Source of the DNA: 13-2-20CM-66-19 sp963824395 | Lineage (GTDB): Bacteria > Pseudomonadota > Gammaproteobacteria > Steroidobacterales > Steroidobacteraceae | Assembly (NCBI GenBank): GCA_963824395.1 | Contig: CAWGPF010000001.1 | Location: 372,001-436,000, forward strand | Direction of reading: 5' to 3' | Length of the DNA: 64,000 bases | In this document: piece after piece, positions 8,675 through 16,998 of the stretch | Layout of the letters: every line of letters begins with the position of its first letter | How positions within the stretch are numbered: the stretch's first letter is position 1 | Notes under the pieces: generated by a model | What the model saw: the letters and a program-made list of their open reading frames with translations, nothing else | Told to the model about the DNA's origin: nothing | Databases searched by the model: none | Translations under genes and position numbers: made by a program

Positions 8675-9592
8675 TTACGTGCATCGGGATACGATCTCCT
8701 TCATCCATTGTCCCGCCTCAGCGATGGCACGGGTCCCCTGCGGAAGAGCGGCGTGAAAAAGCGGCCAATCGTGGAACATTTCCGGCCAGACGTGAAGCCG
8801 CACGCTTACTCCCTGAATGGCGGCACGCTCGGCAAAGGTCAGCGAATCGCTCAGCAATACCTCATCGCTGCCAACCTGAATCATCACGGGAGGCAGCTGC
8901 GATAAGTCGCTGTTGATCGGCGAAGCCCACGGATGCCGGGCGTCAAAGGTACCGACATAAATCTGCGCCACCTCGCACATCGTTTCATGCGTCAGCATGA
9001 TGTCGTGCGACGCCCGCACTTTGTAGGAGGCGCCGGACTGCGTCAGATCAAGCCAGGCACTGATCAGATGCAGGCCACCGGGCGCCGGTAAGCCTTCAGC
9101 TCGGGCCCTGAGCGCCGTGGCCGCTGCCAGATTTCCGCCAGCCGAATCCCCGCTCAGCACAATACGATCTGGCGGATAGCCCTTTTCGAGGAGCCAGCGA
9201 TAGGCGGCAACGGTATCGTCGAGTGCGGCTGGAAGTGTCCTTTCCGGAGCAAGCGGATAGTCGATGCTGAACGCCGTAAAGCCGGCAGCCACCGCCAGGC
9301 GCGACACCAGGTGTCGGTGCGTACTCAGGCTGCCAAAGAAAAATCCACCCCCGTGAAAATACAATAGCGCCGATTCAGGCGCGGCACCGAACGGCACGAT
9401 CCGCTCACCGCGTGGTCCTGGCTCCTCAAGCGCCTCGACCACGCATCCATCAGCGATCGGAACGGCGGCGAAGAAGCCCTCAAATGACTTGCGTTGCTCT
9501 TCGATCGAGACGGGCATCCCGCGACGGTTCGTCTCCGCGGCGCGCCACTGCTCCTTAAACGCTGCGATGGCAGCAGCATCTTGCGCGCTCAT
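8675..9592 (-). CDS. alpha/beta hydrolase, hormone-sensitive lipase family
   Basis: Cytosolic esterase of 305 residues, family IV (HSL-like). The oxyanion-hole motif HGGGFFFG is at 80-87, the nucleophile Ser150 in GDSAGG, the acid near residue 245 in GSDEVLLSDS and the histidine near 277 in MFHDWPLF. It starts 24 bp after the TonB receptor stop on the same strand, so the two are probably one transcript: uptake of an ester followed by hydrolysis. The substrate is unknown. The pair is divergent from a double TetR regulator. Confidence 0.9.
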   Translation of the reverse strand: MSAQDAAAIAAFKEQWRAAETNRRGMPVSIEEQRKSFEGFFAAVPIADGCVVEALEEPGPRGERIVPFGAAPESALLYFHGGGFFFGSLSTHRHLVSRLAVAAGFTAFSIDYPLAPERTLPAALDDTVAAYRWLLEKGYPPDRIVLSGDSAGGNLAAATALRARAEGLPAPGGLHLISAWLDLTQSGASYKVRASHDIMLTHETMCEVAQIYVGTFDARHPWASPINSDLSQLPPVMIQVGSDEVLLSDSLTFAERAAIQGVSVRLHVWPEMFHDWPLFHAALPQGTRAIAEAGQWMKEIVSRCT

Positions 9593-9616
9593 AGGTCCGC
9601 TCCTTGCTGTCGTGAA

Positions 9617-11803
9617 CTAGAAGCGCGCCTTCAGCGAGATGCCATACTGTGCAGGCGCTCCTAAGGTGTACTGACGCGCCGCGAGATTTTCATTGGCGAA
9701 CATCGTCGTCATGTAAAGAGTGTCGGTAGCGTTATTGGCGAACACACGCGCCGAATAGCGGCCGCTGGGGCTGTCCCAGACCAGGTTTAAGTTCAGGACG
9801 CTGTACCCTCCCTGCTCATCCCCGGAGGTATTGAATTCGCGGAAGTAGTACTTGGCGGTCACGTAGAGGTCAGCCCGCGCCGTAAAGTGACCGCTAGGAA
9901 GTGCGTCGCTGCGATATTGAAGTCCTAGGTTTCCCGAGGCCTTTGGCGCGCGGTTGAGAGACTTCCCTTGTAGGTCCTGCAAGCCCGCGGCGCGGTTCAG
10001 CACATCAATGTTGGTGAAACCTGCGCCATAGCGGGCATCGAGTCCCGAGACACTCGCATTGAGTGCCCAATGCTGATCGGGAACCCAAGCACTCTCGAGC
10101 TCGACACCCTTAACGGTTGCGGAGGGCGCGTTGATGACGTCGGAGGAGAAGCCCACGATCTGCTGGACCTGAAAATCCGTGTAGTCGTAGTAGAAGGCCG
10201 TTGCGTTGAATGTGACTCGGTTTTCGAGCCATTGGCTGCGAAAGCCCAATTCGTAGTCGGTAATGTGTTCGGGGAGATAAGTGTTATCCGTGCATGCGGA
10301 TTCGTTCACGCCCCCCGCCTTGAAGCCCCGTGAAACGGTCGCGAAGGCGTTCTGGCTCGCATTGAAGTCATACTGAAGGCCGCCGCGAGGCGTAAAGGAA
10401 TTGAAATCGAGCTTCGTGTTGAGGTCCGTGCACTCGGCAAAAAGCGGGATGGTGGTGGACCCTTCCTGCAGGCCAAACGCGTTGGTTTCGGTTACGTTCT
10501 GGGACTCTTTGGAGTAACGCGCGCCGGCGAGGAGCTTCAAGCGCTCGGTTAAGTGATAGTCGCCGTCGATAAATCCTGCGTAGGACGTGGTTTCGTACGG
10601 CGATGCCGAAATGGCCAGGAAGGCATTCGGCGGCAAAGTCGCAAAGCCGGTGGGGAAGAGAAATTGCTGCCCAAGATCCAGGCTGTCGTGCAAGTAGTAT
10701 AGACCCAGCAGCCAATCAAATCCTTCGCCCTCCCCCGACAGATCAAACTCCTGGGTGAAGGTGTCTGATTTGTTCTGGTCGGTAACGGCGAAGATGTTGA
10801 GGTTCGTGCCGTCGCCGTCGTAACCGTTGTCGTACTTGTAAGAGGCATAACTCGTCAACGACTTGAATTTGACCGGCCCCGGATTCCAATTGAACGTTGC
10901 CGCTCCCATCCAGGCGTTCAGATCACTGGTGCTCGGCAAACTGGCGCTGGTGTGCCGCGAGTCGTACGGGATTGCGCCCTGCAGATTCTGCGTTAGAAGG
11001 TAGTCCCGCGCACCGCCCCCAGTGGCACCCGAGAAGCTCAGATCCAGGCTTGCCGTTGAGGAAAGATCCGCATCCACCTTGAAGCGGGCTGAGAGCGTCT
11101 TGTGATCATCGACATCCGGGCTTCCGGCAACGACGTTCTTGATGAAGCCGTCCTGTTGGTTGTCCTCGTCGACGACCAGTCGCATGCGCAGGGTATCGCT
11201 GACAGGAACATTGAGAAGGCCCTGGGCGCGATACTCGCCGTAGTTCTCATAGCCCGCGATGATCTGCCCCTCGAACTGGTTGGAAGGAGCTGCGGTGATG
11301 AAGTTAACGGCGCCGCCAGTCGCGTTTCGCCCATAGAGCGTACCTTGCGGACCGCGAAGGACTTCAATTCGCTGCAAATCAATCTGGTCGAGCCCCGTGG
11401 CTTGGGTGCGCGCCTCGTAGATTCCATCGACGTAGACCGCCACGCCCGGCTGGGTTGTCGGATCGAGCAGGTTCATGCCTACGCCACGGATGGCAATCTG
11501 CGTGACGCCGACCGTATTTCCTGTGAAGAGATTCGGGGTCTGAAACTGAAGGGCCGCTACGTCACGGATTCCGGTGGTCCGCAGCAACTCTGCGCCGAGC
11601 GCGGAGACAGCGGCGGGCACTTCTTGGATGTTTTCCTGGCGCTTTTCGGCCGTAACGATGATTTCCTGCAGGCCCGAAGTGGCGTCGTTCGCCGGCGCGC
11701 TCGTCCCCGGACTCATCGTCTGAGCGAGCGCCGGGCCCGCTGTGATCCAGACGGCAGCGAGAGCCACGCAGCAAAGTACCGAAACTCGTGCTCCAGTCTT
11801 CAT
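9617..11803 (-). CDS. TonB-dependent receptor
   Basis: Outer-membrane active transporter of 728 residues. A signal peptide (cleavage near PALAQ) is followed by a TonB box (EIIVTAEKRQENIQEVP), a plug domain with IRGVGMN and LRGPQGTLYGRNATGGAVNF, and a 22-strand barrel ending in the terminal phenylalanine SLKARF. The plug sequence belongs to the large group found with catabolic gene clusters in sphingomonads and Steroidobacter relatives rather than to classical siderophore receptors. It is co-transcribed with the esterase and divergent from the double TetR gene 154 bp away. Confidence 0.93.
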   Translation of the reverse strand: MKTGARVSVLCCVALAAVWITAGPALAQTMSPGTSAPANDATSGLQEIIVTAEKRQENIQEVPAAVSALGAELLRTTGIRDVAALQFQTPNLFTGNTVGVTQIAIRGVGMNLLDPTTQPGVAVYVDGIYEARTQATGLDQIDLQRIEVLRGPQGTLYGRNATGGAVNFITAAPSNQFEGQIIAGYENYGEYRAQGLLNVPVSDTLRMRLVVDEDNQQDGFIKNVVAGSPDVDDHKTLSARFKVDADLSSTASLDLSFSGATGGGARDYLLTQNLQGAIPYDSRHTSASLPSTSDLNAWMGAATFNWNPGPVKFKSLTSYASYKYDNGYDGDGTNLNIFAVTDQNKSDTFTQEFDLSGEGEGFDWLLGLYYLHDSLDLGQQFLFPTGFATLPPNAFLAISASPYETTSYAGFIDGDYHLTERLKLLAGARYSKESQNVTETNAFGLQEGSTTIPLFAECTDLNTKLDFNSFTPRGGLQYDFNASQNAFATVSRGFKAGGVNESACTDNTYLPEHITDYELGFRSQWLENRVTFNATAFYYDYTDFQVQQIVGFSSDVINAPSATVKGVELESAWVPDQHWALNASVSGLDARYGAGFTNIDVLNRAAGLQDLQGKSLNRAPKASGNLGLQYRSDALPSGHFTARADLYVTAKYYFREFNTSGDEQGGYSVLNLNLVWDSPSGRYSARVFANNATDTLYMTTMFANENLAARQYTLGAPAQYGISLKARF

Positions 11804-11957
11804 AGTCCCCCTCCGAAACGCCTGCCGGCTGCGACCTGAGTTGGTCTGCCTGTACTATTTGACGTTTCGGTGCGGATCGTCACTCGGACGAAAGCAGCGT
11901 GTCAATGGATTTTTTACGTTCTGGTATTGAGCGGCTCCCAAACATAAAATAGCGGCC
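11804..11957. promoter_or_regulatory. divergent promoter region, TonB receptor / double TetR
   Basis: The 154 bp between the two divergent starts must hold both promoters and probably the TetR operator. The loosely inverted elements ATTTGAC (near 11859) and GTGTCAAT (near 11908) are candidates, but I see no strong palindrome. Confidence 0.4.
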
Positions 11958-13244
11958 ATGACGGATCAGCCGCGTCGGGCCCGAATTCGCTCCAGCCGCG
12001 CGTCCGCATCATCGCGGCTGGATCAGATCCTGGACGAATCCGCTAAATCGTTGAATTCAAAGGGCGTATCTCTCACGACGCTCGGTGAAATCGCGGACAG
12101 CAGAGGCGTGTCTCGGCCGGCGCTCTACTACTACGTGAAGGACCTGGAGGACTTGGTCTTCCAAACGTATCGGCGCTCGTGTGAGGTCATGCTGCGCTAC
12201 CTCGACATGGCCGTTCAGAGCGGTGGAACTGCACCGGGTATCCTCGGACGGTTCTTTGACCTCGCACTGGCAGAGGATGCGCCCGAGATCGCGGCCTTGG
12301 GCGAAATCGGTATTCTCCCGGAATCACCTCGCCATACCATCCTCAGTCTCTATCAGGGTGCGGTAGCCCGCCTGGCCAACGTCATCGAGGCGGGGATTCG
12401 GCGCGGTGAGCTCCGGGGCTGCGATGCGGAGGTCGTCGCCCGCACCCTGATCAGCATCGTGTTCTGGCTGCCCATCGCTCCGCGTTCAACCTCTGCGCTT
12501 CGGCCCGTGGCGCGGAAGCATCTGCTGGAGGTCGCTAAGGATCTTCTGCTGCACGGCTGGGCGAGAGATCGTCGCGAGGTGCCCGAGGCCGAGTCGATCG
12601 ATCTCTCGCCGCTCTTAAGCAGCTCCTTTAGTGTTTTCGACCGCGAATCGATCTTGGAAGAGAAGCGACGGCGGATCCTTGCCGCTGCATCGCGGCTGTT
12701 CAATCGCAAAGGGGTCGATGCCACTTCCCTCGATGAGATCGCCGCACATGTGGGAGCCACCAAGCGCGCGCTCTACAACCATGTCGGCGATAAGGACGCT
12801 CTGATCGCCGCGTGTTATCAGCGTAGTTATCAGATCTTCCTCTATCTCCTCGGGGAGGCGAACAAGCTCGAAACCTCGTGCCTCGATCGACTGACCGCCT
12901 ACCACGAAGCGGCATCGGTCGTTCAATTGCGCGAGGACATTCAGCCCCTGAGACCCCTCGTGGGCTACGAGTTTCTGTCGCCTCGGGCACGGTCGGGGGT
13001 TGATCAGCTATCGAAGAAGCTCATCGCCGGATTCACGACAGTATTTACGGGAGGGATCAAGGAGGGATCCCTGCGAGATGTCGATCTGCATGCGACGGTA
13101 CTAATCCTCCCGGGTGCCTCATCCTGGCTCGTCAAAGGTATGGTCACGCTGGACGCAGCGGGGCAGCGGCACGTTGCGCGTGAGATCTCAAATCTATTCA
13201 CTATTGGGCTGGCGACGAGCGCTGACCGGAGCGGAAGCAGGTGA
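11958..13244 (+). CDS. fused tandem TetR regulator (two TetR units)
   Basis: A 428-residue protein made of two complete TetR units in one chain, where the usual length is about 200. Unit 1 helix-turn-helix covers residues 20-70 (TTLGEIADSRGVSRPALYYYVKDLEDLV). Unit 2 HTH covers about 235-285 (TSLDEIAAHVGATKRALYNHVGDKDALI). Each is followed by its own all-helical ligand domain. The chain could fold as an internal pseudo-dimer and bind DNA alone. It is divergent from the TonB-esterase pair and likely represses it. Two decayed pieces of its second half recur at 35463-35713. Confidence 0.9.
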   Translation: MTDQPRRARIRSSRASASSRLDQILDESAKSLNSKGVSLTTLGEIADSRGVSRPALYYYVKDLEDLVFQTYRRSCEVMLRYLDMAVQSGGTAPGILGRFFDLALAEDAPEIAALGEIGILPESPRHTILSLYQGAVARLANVIEAGIRRGELRGCDAEVVARTLISIVFWLPIAPRSTSALRPVARKHLLEVAKDLLLHGWARDRREVPEAESIDLSPLLSSSFSVFDRESILEEKRRRILAAASRLFNRKGVDATSLDEIAAHVGATKRALYNHVGDKDALIAACYQRSYQIFLYLLGEANKLETSCLDRLTAYHEAASVVQLREDIQPLRPLVGYEFLSPRARSGVDQLSKKLIAGFTTVFTGGIKEGSLRDVDLHATVLILPGASSWLVKGMVTLDAAGQRHVAREISNLFTIGLATSADRSGSR

Positions 13245-13304
13245 TGCTGTGAGTCAAACGGCGATCGCACATTCCGAGGGATAACGCTTGACCGACAAAG
13301 TCGT

Positions 13305-13585
13305 CTGGACCTAATGGTGCCAAAAAAAGCGTGCTCGGACGAACGACAACGAACTGCGACGGAGGCTTGGTTGTTACCCGCTACGTTCCTGCAAAAAAGC
13401 GCGTCTAAGCGGGCATTCGACGGAGGTAATCTGGTGGGTAAAACTCACGCGCGAGCTCATAACACAGCGAATCTATTGAAACAATTCGTAGAGTTTGGTT
13501 CCTCTCCCGGGCACCAGTTTTTCATTAATAATCAGAATATTATACTTCCTTTAGAGAAGCCTCTTGAATAAAAAGAGGCATCGAA
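13305..13585 (+). repeat. dispersed repeat copy R2
   Basis: Second repeat copy, starting about 60 bp after the double TetR gene. It shows GTGCTCGGACGAAC, GTTACCCGCTACG (13374) and the weaker partner GGTGGGTAAA, then TTGGTTCCTCTCCCGGGCACCAG and an AT-rich stretch. It ends in a hairpin GCCTCTT-GAATAAA-AAGAGGC (13559-13579) that could terminate transcription of the TetR gene. The remaining gap to 13883 shows no gene I can support. Confidence 0.6.
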
Positions 13586-13883
13586 CCTTCACGCCGCTCA
13601 CTATAGTGGATTCGTGCGCAGCACACGTAAGCCGCTGCTTGGCTGAGCGAAAACTCATACGACTTTTTCGCGACTGCTCTGTGGGTAACAAGCAACGTGC
13701 GGGTGCCATGCAGGTAACTCGCTCATGATCAACGGATCGCTCAGACGTAACATCCGTGCAAGCGTGAACAATGTTGCGAGCGCATTACCTTCGAGCCCCA
13801 CTGCTTTGCAGTGTCATGCGCCGCGATCCGAGAGCGCGGTCCCCGCTCATTGCGCTTGAGTTGCGTCTGCCTGTCCCGTTCGA

Positions 13884-14294
13884 TCACTCCGCGGCAGATT
13901 TCCGCATAGCGTCAAGAGCCGCCCTCGCAAGAAATCCCGAGCGCGTTTCGCCGCTACGACGCGCATGCGCGTCCACTGCGCGTAGGATTCGCTGCGGCAG
14001 AGTAATGTTGATTCGCGCGGCCTTGTCTCCAAGCTCGCTCAAATCGAAGTCTACAACCGCCCAAGTCCAGCCCTTGAACGCGCGCTTGCGCTGCAGACTC
14101 GCTAGTGCCGACGGCTTTGGAATCGGCTTCTGGTCATCCAGTAGTCCTTCCAAATGCAGCAGGATCGCCTCCTGTGCATTGCTTAAAGCCTCCTCCAGAG
14201 TGTCGCCCGCCGAGAAGCAACCTGGAAGATCAGGAACAACCACACCGTAGGCGTGACGTTTGTCACCCACTTCAATGGCAATTGGATATCTCAT
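13884..14294 (-). CDS. hicB: HicB-family antitoxin
   Basis: Antitoxin of 136 residues. The N-terminal half is the RNase-H-like HicB fold (MRYPIAIEVGD, YGVVVPDLPGCFSAGDTLEEALSNAQEAI), which binds the toxin. The C-terminal half (ARINITLPQRILRAVDAHARRSGETRSGFLARAALDAM) is a ribbon-helix-helix DNA-binding domain for autorepression. It lies 12 bp downstream of hicA, in the usual toxin-first order. The operator is probably the palindrome at 14488-14504. Confidence 0.9.
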   Translation of the reverse strand: MRYPIAIEVGDKRHAYGVVVPDLPGCFSAGDTLEEALSNAQEAILLHLEGLLDDQKPIPKPSALASLQRKRAFKGWTWAVVDFDLSELGDKAARINITLPQRILRAVDAHARRSGETRSGFLARAALDAMRKSAAE

Positions 14295-14306
14295 ACTGGA
14301 GCCTCG

Positions 14307-14486
14307 CTAGATCTGTGCTTGCTTGCGAATCGCCTTGACCAAGCCGACGCCGAGATCCTTTTTCGGATGCGGAACTGTGACCGTTCCTGGCTTCACCGGA
14401 TGCTTAAACTGGTGATGGCTGCCACGAACCCGATGCAACCGCCATCCGTCAGACTGCAGCAACCGGATGAGCTCACGGCTTTGCAT
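14307..14486 (-). CDS. hicA: HicA-family mRNA interferase toxin
   Basis: A 59-residue double-stranded-RNA-binding-like toxin that cleaves mRNA. MQSRELIRLLQSDGWRLHRV leads into GSHHQFKHP, which contains the catalytic histidine, then VTVPHPKKDLGVGLVKAIRKQA. The ATG at 14486 matches the family N-terminus; the six extra upstream codons run through the operator palindrome and are unlikely to be translated. No Shine-Dalgarno is visible, consistent with a leaderless or near-leaderless transcript. Confidence 0.88.
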   Translation of the reverse strand: MQSRELIRLLQSDGWRLHRVRGSHHQFKHPVKPGTVTVPHPKKDLGVGLVKAIRKQAQI

Positions 14487-14487
14487 A

Positions 14488-14504
14488 GTGTGTATTATAC
14501 ACAC
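14488..14504 (-). promoter_or_regulatory. hicAB operator overlapping a consensus -10
   Basis: A perfect 8+1+8 palindrome, GTGTGTATTATACACAC, sits one base upstream of the hicA start. On the minus strand it contains TATAAT, an exact -10 box (14499-14494). Binding of the HicB ribbon-helix-helix domain here would block the promoter. The -10 position predicts a transcription start at or next to the hicA ATG. Confidence 0.65.
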
Positions 14505-14848
14505 TTAAGAGCCAGGGTGCGACCCTCTCACCAACCCTTCACGGGAGTATCTCCTCTTAGTTTATATCCGTACCGTGCGGTACCGTTTACCGGTTGAAGG
14601 CTGCTCGTCAAGAGCAACTTCGCGGGGCGCGTGGCCTACGACAGGCACAGCTGTCTCCGCGCTCGATTGAGCACCCGCGAGGGCTTCGGGTTCGATGTCT
14701 ATACACCGGTGCCACGCCTGGTTGCCCGATGAGTGCTAGACCTCAAGAATTGGATTGATAGAAAAAGAGGCCTTCGCGCCGGCGCGGCCGCGTTGAGATT
14801 GCGGGGAGCGGCAGCTCTAGGCAGACAAGCGCCGGCTTGAGTGAATGG
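14505..14848. other. gene-free stretch between HicAB and ParE
   Basis: The 344 bp hold no supported gene. A short GTGCTAGACCTCAAGAA near 14736 resembles the left end of the dispersed repeat (compare GACGCTAGAACCTCAAAA at about 8114), so a fragment of it may lie here. A 15-codon plus-strand tail ending ...TPVPRLVAR before a TGA near 14732 may be debris. Confidence 0.3.
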
Positions 14849-15154
14849 TCAGGGCTCTGAATCGTCCGAATAACCCGCCTCGAGCTGATGTCGGACGGCA
14901 AGTATCAATATGATCTCTTCTTTGGGCAGCCACCGGTACTTAGCTACGTAACCGTACCTGCCTCGGGACAAGACAAGTTCGCGGCGGCCTTCTTCGGCGG
15001 ACCTGCCCAGTGAAGGATGATCGGCGAGGAGTTCGAGCGCTCGACGCACGCTCATCAATTGCGCCCGCGTACGTCGTGGGTTGTCGGCAGCAATAAAGTC
15101 GAATAGCCGCTCTAAATCTGCGAACGCCCGCTCAGTTACTTCGACGCGCGCCAA
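14849..15154 (-). CDS. ParE/RelE-family toxin
   Basis: A 101-residue toxin of the RelE/ParE fold. Family features are VTERAFADLERLFDFIAADNP, RRALELLADHPSLGRSAEEGRRELVLSRGRYGYVAKYRW and ILILAVRHQLEAGY. The only suitable start is TTG at 15154, inside the antitoxin remnant, which it overlaps by 19 bp as in intact operons. The upstream antitoxin has lost its N-terminus, so the operon has no obvious promoter or repressor of its own. The residues look intact, but whether it is expressed is unclear. Confidence 0.8.
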   Translation of the reverse strand: MARVEVTERAFADLERLFDFIAADNPRRTRAQLMSVRRALELLADHPSLGRSAEEGRRELVLSRGRYGYVAKYRWLPKEEIILILAVRHQLEAGYSDDSEP

Positions 15155-15269
15155 GAGCGGGCTCGAGGACGCCGTCGTTTGCGACCCTTGAGCTTCGCCT
15201 CAAGGTAGTCGAAAGCCTGTGCAATACCGATCGCTTTGCCACTGGCCATCGCCTCTGCCTCGGCGTTTG
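15136..15269 (-). pseudogene. ParD/CopG-like antitoxin, 5' end lost
   Basis: A C-terminal tail of about 44 residues (AEAEAMASGKAIGIAQAFDYLEAKLKGRKRRRP...) typical of antitoxins preceding ParE, ending at TAA 15136 and overlapping the toxin start. Upstream of about 15270 the sequence becomes the DUF1993 fragment of module copy B on the other strand, so the DNA-binding N-terminal half is gone. The breakpoint is sharp: GAAGTTGACGC of the module follows directly. Confidence 0.6.
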
Positions 15270-15453
15270 CGAAGTTGACGCTTTTGTCGGACGCGACATG
15301 CGCTTCGTGGCGGGTGATCGGCAACTTGATTTCACGGCCGAGAACTTTCTTTTGTCATTCTCGCAACCGAACTTCTACTTTCATGCGACGACAACGTACG
15401 GCATTCTGCGTTGGAAGGGAGTGCATATCGGAAAGCGCAATTTCACGGGGTAA
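15270..15453 (+). pseudogene. DUF1993 fragment (module copy B)
   Basis: A frame without a start codon encoding EVDAFVGRDMRFVAGDR... through FHATTTYGILRWKGVHIGKRNFTG and a TAA. It equals the last 60 or so residues of the DUF1993 protein at 3551-4072, with few substitutions. The first two thirds of the gene are missing and replaced by antitoxin sequence. Confidence 0.75.
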
Positions 15454-15845
15454 ATTACGCGTCAGGCCGTGACGGTGCGGGCGTGCCTCTGCGCGCGTAG
15501 GCAGACCCTAAAAGTGAAGCCGGCTCTTGGAATACCGTGCGACAGAGTCTTCCGAGAACGGACCAAGTCGACGGAAACACACCCGAACCTCGAACCCCTT
15601 CGCTGCAGCAGTGCAGGTCGGGTACAGTGAAAGCGCTCACGGGCCTCCCGATCCGTTCTTCTCACTCGCCCGTGCGTTTGTCGTGAGTTGTGTCAGCTGC
15701 GCCAACGTGAGCGCACTCGGCACGAGCCAGCCGCCCGAGATCAACGTCGGCATTTTTCAATACAGAGTCGACCTGTGTAAGGCCCGACATCGGAGCCGAC
15801 CAGCTCGGCGTCTACCGTCGGGGCGATGCTCGCCAGATCTTACAT
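15270..15845. repeat. module copy B (heavily deleted)
   Basis: After the DUF1993 fragment this copy keeps the spacer (GACGGAAACACACCCGA, GTGCAGGTCGGGTAC) and the last codons of a DsbA-like gene on the minus strand (about 15645-15725). A deletion then joins to an internal DsbA piece (CGCCCGAGATCAAC...GAGTCGACCTGTG, 15727-15777), and another joins to GCCCGACATCGGAGCCGACCA...CGCCAGAT near 15782-15840, which in copy C lies at 22035-22100 beyond DUF1223. The YHS and DUF1223 genes are entirely absent. Confidence 0.75.
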
Positions 15846-15953
15846 AGGAAGCCCTGAAGAGCTTTCTCTCCGTCTCACCGCAAACGAGTTCCCGGAGTTG
15901 GTGAGAGGCGCGCTCCGCTCGTCCTCCAGCGCTAGAACTGCCGCTGAGGGCGG

Positions 15954-16457
15954 CTATTCAACCCTGGCCCAGATAAACACAGTAGAGCTTTGTCTTCCGG
16001 TCATGGGACTTTTGCTGGGCCCCGTCCTTATATACAAGGACTTTCCATCGATGTTGAATTGACTGACCTGGGTGGTGCCTGTCCATGCTTGGTTCCATGA
16101 GGCTTCTACGTGCTGGGTGATCTTAGACCCATCGATCGCATAACTACCGGCGTAAGCAATTAACCCACGATAAAGTTCGATACTCTCTGGGTCCGTTGCC
16201 ACCAATGCGGCCGGCCCCTCACGGCTCTCCTTAACCAGGATAGCGGACATCCGGCAGTCGGGGCCGTAGGAAAGGTAGCCGCTAGGATGCGCACCGAGGA
16301 GATTGTGCCTTTCACCGGTCTCTAGATCTTCAGTTTCCATGGACAGGAGCGCCCAAGTGCCCAGTTGGGGACCGACGCACGTCGGCTGCTGTTGAGCGAC
16401 CGAACTCACGGTCCAAAGAAAAAGCGCGCAACATCGCATGGCACATGCAAACTTCAT
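15954..16457 (-). CDS. exported lipocalin-like domain protein
   Basis: A 167-residue secreted protein. A signal peptide (MKFACAMRCCALFLWTVSSVAQ) precedes a lipocalin-like beta barrel of the kind in PF13924: LGTWALLSMETEDLETGE, HPSGYLSYGPDCRMSAILV, YAGSYAIDGSKITQHVEASWNQAWTGTTQVSQFNIDG. The start is supported by GGGAGTGGAG. The ligand is unknown. The gene lies alone between module copy B and a decayed region. Confidence 0.75.
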   Translation of the reverse strand: MKFACAMRCCALFLWTVSSVAQQQPTCVGPQLGTWALLSMETEDLETGERHNLLGAHPSGYLSYGPDCRMSAILVKESREGPAALVATDPESIELYRGLIAYAGSYAIDGSKITQHVEASWNQAWTGTTQVSQFNIDGKSLYIRTGPSKSPMTGRQSSTVFIWARVE

Positions 16458-16499
16458 TACTCCACTCCCTATGACGTGGAATCTGACACACTCGTCTTC

Positions 16500-16990
16500 G
16501 GTTACTGGCCGCTTCCCGACAAACGTCGTTTCGTGACCGACCGGCTGCGGAATGATCTGCTCTTGGCAATGGCTTCGTTCTCATAGCCGGCTCCCATGTC
16601 GGCGGACTCTACTCCTGAGTGATATTGTTCGCGTGGGTCACCTGAAGCCAGGAGCGCGCGACCACACCGATCTACGAGCGTGGTTCGCATGGTTACTGGC
16701 CTACCGGGCTCAGGCCCGCGAGCGATCGTAAGCTGGGAGTCCGAGCGTCGCGCGTCGACGGGCGGCTGCCGACCAACTGCGGTCCTCGGATGGCTCAAAT
16801 TGCCTTCCACATGGCGGCCGTCCATGCGAGCCGCCAAAGAATTGAAAGACGGTATTGCGGTACTCAGAGTCAACACATCGAGACTGGCGTTGTATTCCCC
16901 TACGCCCGCGCCAACGTACCAGCCTTGATTCTTATCGCCTTGGGTTGGTTGTGGGGTCATGGTGCATGTTGCACCGCCTAACAAAGCTGC
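16500..16990 (-). pseudogene. possible remnant of an outer-membrane beta-barrel gene
   Basis: The 541 bp between the lipocalin and LysR genes contain a minus-strand frame with GDKNQGWYVGAGVGEYNASLDVLTLSTA (about 16850-16945), which reads like the first strands of an OmpA/OprF-like barrel (WYVGAGVG motif). No signal peptide survives and the rest of the frame does not look like protein. Either debris or coincidence. Confidence 0.25.
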
Positions 16991-16998
16991 ACGTTTCG

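Noticed and set aside
13490..13530. tRNA 3' end or attachment site in TTGGTTCCTCTCCCGGGCACCAG
   Set aside because: It ends in CACCA and has a GGTTC, but the arms TTTGG and CCCGG cannot pair as a T stem and no cloverleaf fits upstream; it is an internal part of the dispersed repeat.
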